Source of the DNA: DATJKD01 sp963728295
GTDB taxonomy: Bacteria > Pseudomonadota > Gammaproteobacteria > Steroidobacterales > Steroidobacteraceae
Assembly (NCBI GenBank): GCA_963728295.1
Contig: CAVSKB010000012.1
Coordinates: 1 to 64,000, forward strand
Length of the DNA: 64,000 nucleotides
Direction: 5' to 3'
A program made the translations under genes and the position numbers. Shown one piece after another: positions 58,291 to 64,000 of the stretch. The first letter of the stretch is position 1. Every line of letters begins with the position of its first letter. The notes below the pieces were generated by a model. That model did no database searches. It saw only the letters and a list, made by a program, of their open reading frames with translations, and was not told where the DNA came from.

Positions 58291-59514
58291 GTGGACTTTG
58301 AAGACACACCGCAAGAAGCGGCCTTCCGCGCTGAAGTGCGCGCCTGGATCGCAGGCACCGGCAAGCGCTTTGTGCCGCCGGCGAATGCGAGCGATGCCGA
58401 GATCGTGAGCATCGCACGGGCCTGGCACGCCGCGCGCGCCGATGCCGGCTACACAGGCTTTGGCCTGCCTGAATCGATTGGCGGGCGGCCCGGCGCACTG
58501 ATCGAGGAAATCATTTTCCTTCAAGAGCAGGCGATTCATCCAATGGGCCGGGTTGAGATCATGACGCTCGGCACGGGAATGGCGATTCCCACGGTCCTTG
58601 CCCATGGGACGCCGGAGCACCTGGAAATGCTTGGCCGCAAGACCCTTCGCGGGGACATTATCTGGTGCCAGTTGTTCTCCGAGCCGGGCGCCGGCTCCGA
58701 TCTCGCGGGCATTCGCACCTCCGCGGTGCGCGAAGGCGATGACTGGGTCGTCAATGGTCAGAAGGTCTGGACCTCGGGCGCCTTCTTTGCGGACTGGGGG
58801 CTGCTGCTGACTCGTTCCGACCCCTCGGTTCCCAAGCACCGGGGGCTCACGTACTTCCTGCTCGACATGCGCACGCCCGGTGTGGAGGTGCGCCCGCTCA
58901 AGCAGCTCGGCGGGCGCTCGGAGTTCAATGAAGTGTTCCTTACCGACGTCCGCATTCCCGAACGGCTTCGACTGGGCGAGATTCATGGCGGCTGGAAAGT
59001 GGCGATCACTACGTTGTCGAACGAGCGGCTGGCGCTCACGGGCGATGCAGCCGTCGGTCGCAATTTGATCGCGCCTCTCCTGCGCCTCGCATCACGCGTG
59101 CCGGCGGCAGATGGCCGGCGACTCATCGACGATTCGGGTTTTCGCGAGCGGCTGGCTTCCTACTATGTGACTGTGGCCGGGATCGATCACATCGGAGCAC
59201 GTATCTCGACCGCCTTGTCTCGCGGCCAGAACCCCGGGTCCGAGGCAGCCATCGGCAAGCTGACGCTCACGCGTTGGCTGCAAGCGATGGGCACGTTCGG
59301 CATGGACCTGGCCGGAGTCGCGGGCGCCATTGTTGATCGCGACGCCGATCCCGATCTCTTCGAGATCCAGCAAGGGTTCTTCCTCGCTCCCGGCTACCGC
59401 ATGGGCGGTGGCACCGAGGAGATTGGAAAAAACATTCTCGCCGAGCGTGTGCTGGGACTTCCGCCCGACATTCGTGTCGACAAAGACGTGGCCTTCAAGC
59501 GGTTGGTGGATTGA
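58291..59514 (+). CDS. acyl-CoA dehydrogenase
   Basis: 407 aa from the GTG at 58291 (MDFEDTPQEAAFRAEVRAW). FAD/substrate motifs: WCQLFSEPGAGSDLAGIRTS, VNGQKVWTSGAFFADWGLLL, VRPLKQLGGRSEFNEVFLTD, and near the end FFLAPGYRMGGGTEEIGKNI. It belongs to the branch seen in cholesterol and cyclic-acid degraders. It follows the short dehydrogenase by 22 bp and closes the operon. Its last 20 bp overlap the convergent cupin gene. Confidence 0.9.
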   Translation: MDFEDTPQEAAFRAEVRAWIAGTGKRFVPPANASDAEIVSIARAWHAARADAGYTGFGLPESIGGRPGALIEEIIFLQEQAIHPMGRVEIMTLGTGMAIPTVLAHGTPEHLEMLGRKTLRGDIIWCQLFSEPGAGSDLAGIRTSAVREGDDWVVNGQKVWTSGAFFADWGLLLTRSDPSVPKHRGLTYFLLDMRTPGVEVRPLKQLGGRSEFNEVFLTDVRIPERLRLGEIHGGWKVAITTLSNERLALTGDAAVGRNLIAPLLRLASRVPAADGRRLIDDSGFRERLASYYVTVAGIDHIGARISTALSRGQNPGSEAAIGKLTLTRWLQAMGTFGMDLAGVAGAIVDRDADPDLFEIQQGFFLAPGYRMGGGTEEIGKNILAERVLGLPPDIRVDKDVAFKRLVD

Positions 59515-59881
59515 CGCGGCTCGGCTCCCTCGAGCCGGGCGGATCCCAGTCCAAGCCGAGCAGCAGACAGCCTGTGATCGTACGCGTGTTGTGGCGCGTG
59601 CCCGGCTCGTAGACGATCCAGTCTCCCGGTTTCAGCACCGTGCCGTCGTCGTCGATCGCCTCGCCCTCGAGTATCAGAAACTCCTCGCGACAGGCGTGCA
59701 CGTGCGGAATAGTCGCGGCGCCCGGCTCCATGCGCATCAGGTACGAGCCGCGCTCGCTGCGCGCGTCGTGCGATAACGGCGCATAGGACATCTCAGGCTG
59801 CAGGGGCCCGTCGAGGTCGTAGGGCCGCATCTTCAGACTCGCGGTCGCGTAGATGCGCCGCCCCGCCCGTGGATTGCTCAT
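59495..59881 (-). CDS. cupin-domain protein (ChrR-like)
   Basis: 128 aa. GGAGGG lies about 10 nt before the ATG at 59881. The cupin metal motif is GAATIPHVHACREEFLILEG (two His, one Glu), and the second strand is GDWIVYEPGTRHNTRT with its His. It resembles anti-sigma ChrR C-terminal cupins and small dioxygenase-like cupins. It sits directly after the XRE regulator on the same strand and may be co-transcribed. Confidence 0.85.
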   Translation of the reverse strand: MSNPRAGRRIYATASLKMRPYDLDGPLQPEMSYAPLSHDARSERGSYLMRMEPGAATIPHVHACREEFLILEGEAIDDDGTVLKPGDWIVYEPGTRHNTRTITGCLLLGLDWDPPGSREPSRVNPPTA

Positions 59882-59918
59882 CTTCGATTTCCCTCCATGC
59901 TGCGCGCAGCCTGTCCAG

Positions 59919-60710
59919 TTATCTTCCGACACCGCCGGTGCGAGCACGAGTGACATCGTCCGCTGACTTCGTTGCGGCGCCTTTCCGTTGCCGTACGGCT
60001 ACCAGGGAGAACACCCAGGGCCGAAACGCCAGCAGCAAAGCTGTGCTGTGTCGCTTTTGGGTCGTGGTCGAATCAAGCTCGGCCATGTCGAGGAATTCGC
60101 GGTAAAGAAGCGTCAGCTTGCGCTTCAGCACTTCGATTGACGCCGCAGTCAGTTCGGCGGGCTGCCAGCCGAAGAAATCTTCCTGTCCGGTGAAATCAGC
60201 CTGGAGAAACTCCGCCTTCACCTGCCGTTCGTAGGCGCCACGCACGGGACCGTCTTTCCGCCATGAAATCTGGCGACCGACCCTCAGTCGATGCCTGCCC
60301 CTGGTCAGTGGCTCAATCAAGTCGAGTCCAATCAGCCGGGCGCGCAGCTTCCGAATCTGCGGCTCCTCGAACTCGTAACTGCGCTGAATTTCCGGATCCG
60401 GCCAGCCGCTCAGGACCAGATAGAAATAGCTGAGCAACGCCGGATCGCGGGCGAGCGCTTCCTCCTGCTCCACGGACAGGTTCGTCGGACGACTACGTCC
60501 GTGCTCAACCATTCGAATCAATTCAACCATGGTGATCTCGAGTGCGCCGCATACCTGCTCCAGCCGCCTGAGCGTAAAGCTGCGCTCCGAAAAAATGCGC
60601 TTCACGCTTGCTTCGCTGAGGTTGATGCGTTGCGCGAGTGCCCGATATGTCAGCCCCCGCATCTTCAGGCACCGCTTCAGGGCGTCCACCATTTGTCGCG
60701 TTTCATCCAT
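59919..60710 (-). CDS. XRE-family transcriptional regulator with large C-terminal domain
   Basis: 263 aa. GGAGA lies upstream of the ATG at 60710. The helix-turn-helix is residues about 8-62 (LKMRGLTYRALAQRINLSEA, VKRIFSERSFTLRRLEQVCG). The remaining 190 residues form a helical domain (LSYFYLVLSGWPDPEIQRSY, YRALA-like repeats absent) of a kind common in proteobacterial regulators of unknown effector. It is divergent from the FAD-linked oxidase, which it may control. Confidence 0.85.
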   Translation of the reverse strand: MDETRQMVDALKRCLKMRGLTYRALAQRINLSEASVKRIFSERSFTLRRLEQVCGALEITMVELIRMVEHGRSRPTNLSVEQEEALARDPALLSYFYLVLSGWPDPEIQRSYEFEEPQIRKLRARLIGLDLIEPLTRGRHRLRVGRQISWRKDGPVRGAYERQVKAEFLQADFTGQEDFFGWQPAELTAASIEVLKRKLTLLYREFLDMAELDSTTTQKRHSTALLLAFRPWVFSLVAVRQRKGAATKSADDVTRARTGGVGR

Positions 60711-60821
60711 CGACGCGTCTCCTGCGCTTGCGGAGGGGCGCTGTTAGCGCTCCCGTAGGTATCGAAATCAGCTACGGCGGTGCAATCGTATTGCTTTCCA
60801 TCGGGATCAGTCTAGCGTTGC

Positions 60822-62309
60822 ATGCGCATCCACCGGAGCGGGCTCATGCACAGCACGTTGGCATTCGCGCACACCGTGGGAGACGAAGCAGCCGCAGGTC
60901 ATGGTCCGGCTCACTCGACACTCAACGACGTACACGCACGACTCAACCCTGCCGTCCCGGCGTTGCAGCGGCGTCCGGAGTCGCTGGCCCAGCTCCAGCG
61001 ATCAGTCGAGCAGGCAAGGCGCCGCGGGCTCGGCATCTCGATCGCCGGCGGCCGGCATGCGATGGGCGGTCAGCAGTTCCTGCAAGGGGGTATGGCACTC
61101 GACATGCGCGGCATGAACCGCATTCTCGATTTCGATCAGGACTCAGGGCTGATCACGGTCGAGGCGGGTGCCACTTGGCCCGAGCTGATGCGTGGCTACC
61201 TTTCTCGACAGTCTCGAAATGCGCTGCAGTGGGGCATCAGGCAGAAGCAGACCGGTGCCGATTCATTGACCCTCGGCGGTGCCGTTGCCGCGAATGTTCA
61301 CGGTCGCGGCCTCACGTATCCGCCGTTCTCGGCGGACGTCGTGTCGTTGCAGTTACTTCGCGCCGACGGGGAACTCGTGAAGTGCTCACGCGGCCAGAAT
61401 CCAGAACTCTTCCGCATGGTGGTCGGCGGGTTCGGCCTGTTCGGCGTCGTGGTGTCGGTGACCTTGCAGTTGGTCCGCAGGCAGAAGATCGAACGCGTAG
61501 TCCAACTCCTGACCTTGCCTCATCTTATGCAGGCCTTCGAGTCGCGCATTCGCGACGGTTACACCTACGGTGACTTCCAGTTCGCGACTGACCCTGACTC
61601 GCCTGGATTTCTCGTTGACGGTGTTTTCTCGTGCTACCGCCCGGTGGACAACGACCGCCCCATCCCATCGAATCAACTGCGCCTGCACCAGGCTGACTGG
61701 CGGCGTCTCCTGTACCTGGCGCACGTCAACAAGCGCCAGGCTTTCATGGAGTTCACAGACTTTTACGTCCGCTCGACAGGCCAGCTCTACTGGAACGACA
61801 CCCACCAGATAAACATCTATCTCGATGACTATCATCGCCTGCTCGACGCGCATCTGGGCGCGCACGTGCCTGGGGCGGAGATGATTACGGAGCTCTACTT
61901 TCCACGCGCGCAGCTCAGCGCGTTCATGGCGGCGGTTCGCGAAGACTTTCGTCGGCATGCGGTCGACTTCATCTACGGCACGATCCGCCTGATCGCCAAG
62001 GACGAGGATGCCTTCCTGGCCTGGGCCAGGAGGGACTACGCCTGCGTGATCTTCAACCTGCACGTCGATCATGACGCCACCGGCATCGCGCACTCCCGGC
62101 TCTCGTTTCAGCGACTCATCGACCGCGCCATCGAATTCGAGGGCAGCTATTTTCTGACCTATCATCGCTTCGCGCGCCGCGACCAACTGCTGCGTTGCTA
62201 TCCGGAGATGCCGGAGTTTCTGCGCCGGAAGCGGCTCGCCGATCCTGATGAGCGTTTTTCGAGCGATTGGTACCGGCACCAGGTCGCGCTGCTATCGGAC
62301 CTGCTCTGA
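60822..62309 (+). CDS. FAD-linked (PCMH-type) oxidoreductase
   Basis: 495 aa. An ATG at 60846 is an alternative start. The FAD domain of the vanillyl-alcohol-oxidase/PCMH type is plain: RGLGISIAGGRHAMGGQQFL, MALDMRGMNRILDFDQDSGL, ITVEAGATWPELMRGYL, and DSLTLGGAVAANVHGRGLTY. The first His-containing motif (GGRHAMGG) may hold FAD covalently. The C-terminal half forms the substrate cap. It probably oxidises an alcohol or hydroxy acid. It is divergent from the XRE regulator. Confidence 0.85.
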   Translation: MRIHRSGLMHSTLAFAHTVGDEAAAGHGPAHSTLNDVHARLNPAVPALQRRPESLAQLQRSVEQARRRGLGISIAGGRHAMGGQQFLQGGMALDMRGMNRILDFDQDSGLITVEAGATWPELMRGYLSRQSRNALQWGIRQKQTGADSLTLGGAVAANVHGRGLTYPPFSADVVSLQLLRADGELVKCSRGQNPELFRMVVGGFGLFGVVVSVTLQLVRRQKIERVVQLLTLPHLMQAFESRIRDGYTYGDFQFATDPDSPGFLVDGVFSCYRPVDNDRPIPSNQLRLHQADWRRLLYLAHVNKRQAFMEFTDFYVRSTGQLYWNDTHQINIYLDDYHRLLDAHLGAHVPGAEMITELYFPRAQLSAFMAAVREDFRRHAVDFIYGTIRLIAKDEDAFLAWARRDYACVIFNLHVDHDATGIAHSRLSFQRLIDRAIEFEGSYFLTYHRFARRDQLLRCYPEMPEFLRRKRLADPDERFSSDWYRHQVALLSDLL

Positions 62310-62613
62310 TGGTGGCCCTTGGTTCGGAGCCGGGTCGGGTTCTCGGCCGGGCGGCGTGCCTGACGGTTGTTGTCGCGGCATGCGCCGCCTTGACTAGGCT
62401 CAATTGGAGGATTCATCCGCAACCATGTCGCCCGGCGCCGACAAACAGACGGGTTACGGTCCTATGGTCAACCAATGCCGAGTGCCCGATTGTCGCGCGC
62501 GTGATTCCTGAGCCGGAGGTTTTCGTTTACCGAGGCGGTCATTTTCCCCGAGGCGGTCATCGGACCGGGCGACCTGAGCGTTTAGGTACGGATGTACCGC
62601 CAACTCGCAGACC
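62310..62613. other. intergenic region before the kinase gene
   Basis: 304 bp, largely free of coding signs. The only structure I see is the 13-bp direct repeat at 62530-62560, reported separately. No clear promoter match is visible. Confidence 0.45.
62530..62560. repeat. tandem direct repeat CCGAGGCGGTCAT, possible operator
   Basis: CCGAGGCGGTCAT occurs at 62530-62542 and again at 62548-62560, an 18-bp step. It lies 54 bp before the kinase start. Two equal half-sites at under two helical turns fit a regulator that binds direct repeats, but chance cannot be excluded. Confidence 0.35.
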
Positions 62614-64000
62614 ATGAACGCACGAACCAACTTGGCGTCGGCTGACCTGACGACCCCGCTGCTCTCGCCTGAGATTCTGAGTAGCTTCGAAGCTCTGTCG
62701 GAGGGCGGTTGCACGCTGTCGGAACTGAGTCGTTCGGTGCTCGAGGCCTGCAGAGACGACCCCGCCGCAACCGCTGGCGTGCTGCTGCTGCTCGAGGGTT
62801 ATGCGAACTCGGGTGAGCTCTATCAACACGACTTCGGCTCTTTGAAGCGCGAATTGGAGCGTCACCAGGAAATCCAGGACCCGGTGCTGGAGGTCGATGG
62901 TGAGTCGGACGAGGATTTGAACGCCCGCCAGGGCCGCTTCGCGCACCTCGACATCGAACCAACGCGCGAATCTGGTGCGGCGATGCCCACCACGGATGGC
63001 GAAATCGACCCAGCATCCGCCGACGGCTCCGGCGAGCCCGTCGACGACCTCCCCGACAACGAGGTTACGGGGACGGCTGCCGAGCCCAGAACGCTGCGCG
63101 GGCGTTACATCCTGCAGGAGGAAATCGGCCGCGGCGGCGCGGGCATCGTCTACCGTGCGCTCGACCTCAACCGGGCCGGTCTGCCGCATGAGCACCAGTA
63201 CGTAGCGCTCAAGGTCCTGCGCGAGGAGCACGCGCGCCGCCCGGGTGCGGTGGATACGCTGCGCCGAGAGTACCACCCGGCGCAGTTGCTCTCGCACCCG
63301 GGGATCGTGAACGTTTTCGACTTCGACCATGACGATGGAACGTATTTCGTTACCATGGAACTGCTCGATGGCGAGCCGCTGGGAGCGCTCATACGGCGCC
63401 TGCAGCCGAACAAGCTTTCGCTCGAAGCAGCGACTCGCATACTCCGCGAATTGGGGGATGCAGTCGCCTATGCCCACGATCGGGGCGTCCTGCACCTCGA
63501 TCTCAAACCGGATAACGTGATCGTCGATCCGCATGGCCACGTACGTGTGCTCGATTTTGGTCTCGCACAACCGCACAGGGCAGAGCCGTGGATTTCGGAT
63601 ATGCAACCGTCGCCTCCGGCGGCGGCGACCCTGGCGTACGCGAGCTACGAGCGCCTGGTCGGGGAGCGGCCGGATGTGCGGGATGACATTTTCAGCTTCT
63701 CCTGTATTGCCTACGAGCTCTTGAGCGGAAAGCATCCGTTCGATCGATACTCGGCGCTCAAAGCTCGCAAAGAGGGCCGCGAGGCGCTCCGCATCAGGAG
63801 CTTGTCGCGCCGCCAATGGCACGTTCTGACGAGCGGGTTGGCATGGGCGCGGGAAGATCGCCCCACGAACATGCGGGAGCTGCTGTACGGCCTGGCCCTG
63901 CAATCGAGCACACCGGCGCGAACAGCGCACCGCCGGATGGGGTGGCAACCGGTCGCCGCTGTGGCACTGCTCATACTCGCCATCGCCGCGGTATCGAGCT
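62614..64000 (+). CDS. Ser/Thr protein kinase (3' partial), non-RD type
   Basis: 462 codons in view, open to the right edge. Residues 1-165 are an acidic, helical N-terminal region without known domain. The kinase domain follows: Gly-loop EEIGRGGAGIVYRAL, Lys in YVALKVLREEHARR, catalytic loop VLHLDLKPDNVIV and DFG in VRVLDFGLAQ. ATLAYASYERLVGERPDVRD is the APE-like and helix-F region, and SFSCIAYELLSGKHPFDR follows. The usual HRD is HLD, so the activation-loop Arg is missing. A membrane helix begins near the edge (WQPVAAVALLILAIAAVSS). This is the PknB/Stk-like design of an anchored receptor kinase, and its extracytoplasmic part is cut off. Confidence 0.9.
   Translation, partial: MNARTNLASADLTTPLLSPEILSSFEALSEGGCTLSELSRSVLEACRDDPAATAGVLLLLEGYANSGELYQHDFGSLKRELERHQEIQDPVLEVDGESDEDLNARQGRFAHLDIEPTRESGAAMPTTDGEIDPASADGSGEPVDDLPDNEVTGTAAEPRTLRGRYILQEEIGRGGAGIVYRALDLNRAGLPHEHQYVALKVLREEHARRPGAVDTLRREYHPAQLLSHPGIVNVFDFDHDDGTYFVTMELLDGEPLGALIRRLQPNKLSLEAATRILRELGDAVAYAHDRGVLHLDLKPDNVIVDPHGHVRVLDFGLAQPHRAEPWISDMQPSPPAAATLAYASYERLVGERPDVRDDIFSFSCIAYELLSGKHPFDRYSALKARKEGREALRIRSLSRRQWHVLTSGLAWAREDRPTNMRELLYGLALQSSTPARTAHRRMGWQPVAAVALLILAIAAVSS

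Noticed and set aside
62557..63948. A 463-codon open frame on the - strand at the right end
   Set aside because: It is the shadow of the + strand protein kinase, whose frame carries all kinase motifs and runs off the edge. The - strand protein has Arg-rich, low-complexity composition and no family.
1..64000. CRISPR arrays, complete insertion sequences, rRNA and tRNA genes
   Set aside because: No regularly spaced repeats, transposase motifs, rRNA-like blocks or cloverleaf patterns were seen.

Overview
The window is GC-rich bacterial DNA (roughly 63% G+C by eye) with tightly packed genes on both strands. Gene content suggests a Gram-negative proteobacterium, most likely a gammaproteobacterium of soil or water related to Steroidobacterales/Nevskiales. 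Pointers are an orphan TfpX/TfpZ pilin accessory protein, a MHYT-GGDEF-EAL protein, a PqaA-type hydrolase, many secreted peptidases and oxidoreductases, and acyl-CoA dehydrogenase/phosphotransferase catabolic modules. This placement is inference. There is no rRNA, tRNA, CRISPR array or complete insertion sequence.

Layout. 0-3.6 kb: a MASE1 hybrid histidine kinase and an AstE/AspA-type zinc deacylase. 3.6-4.1 kb: a gene-free stretch that reads as a strongly structured RNA, with a promoter-like sequence in front and a 14-bp hairpin at the end. 4.3-18.5 kb: secreted proteins and oxidoreductases (phytoene-desaturase-like protein, TPR protein, O-methyltransferase, aldo/keto reductase, Tat-exported amine-oxidase-like protein, ornithine cyclodeaminase, D-amino-acid-dehydrogenase-like protein, prolyl oligopeptidase, TfpZ). 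19.4-21.8 kb: an OmpR/EnvZ-type two-component pair behind a perfect dyad. 22-36 kb: a mixed, partly decayed region with a secreted amidase, two broken DUF899 genes, a PqaA-like hydrolase, GFA and SnoaL-like proteins, an A-T-TE NRPS-like synthetase, DUF1801, small ORFs, and an M20 amidohydrolase next to an M28 aminopeptidase. 36-47 kb: FAD enzymes, the MHYT-GGDEF-EAL protein, enoyl-CoA hydratase, a phosphotransferase paired with a lipocalin-like partner, a lipoprotein and a luciferase-like monooxygenase. 47-53 kb: a flippase, ATP-grasp, GNAT/FemAB-like and ThDP-enzyme run whose last three genes overlap. 53-54 kb: a clostripain-like peptidase. 54.4-59.5 kb: a catabolic operon (lipocalin-like partner, phosphotransferase, DUF6285, two acyl-CoA dehydrogenases). 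59.5-64 kb: cupin, XRE regulator, FAD-linked oxidase, and a Ser/Thr protein kinase cut by the right end.

Working together. The clearest units are the 54.4-59.5 kb operon and its smaller paralogous module at 42.6-45.1 kb, both probably for activation and oxidation of a carboxylic or alcohol substrate through CoA thioesters. The 47-53 kb cluster looks like assembly and export of an acylated or amidated surface compound. The two-component pair may regulate itself.

Reading caution. About 24 single-base frameshifts lie inside otherwise well-conserved genes, most resolvable as one-base insertions. They are spread evenly and leave the family motifs intact, so they look more like uncorrected sequencing error than like decay. 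I therefore annotate across them and give approximate shift positions.
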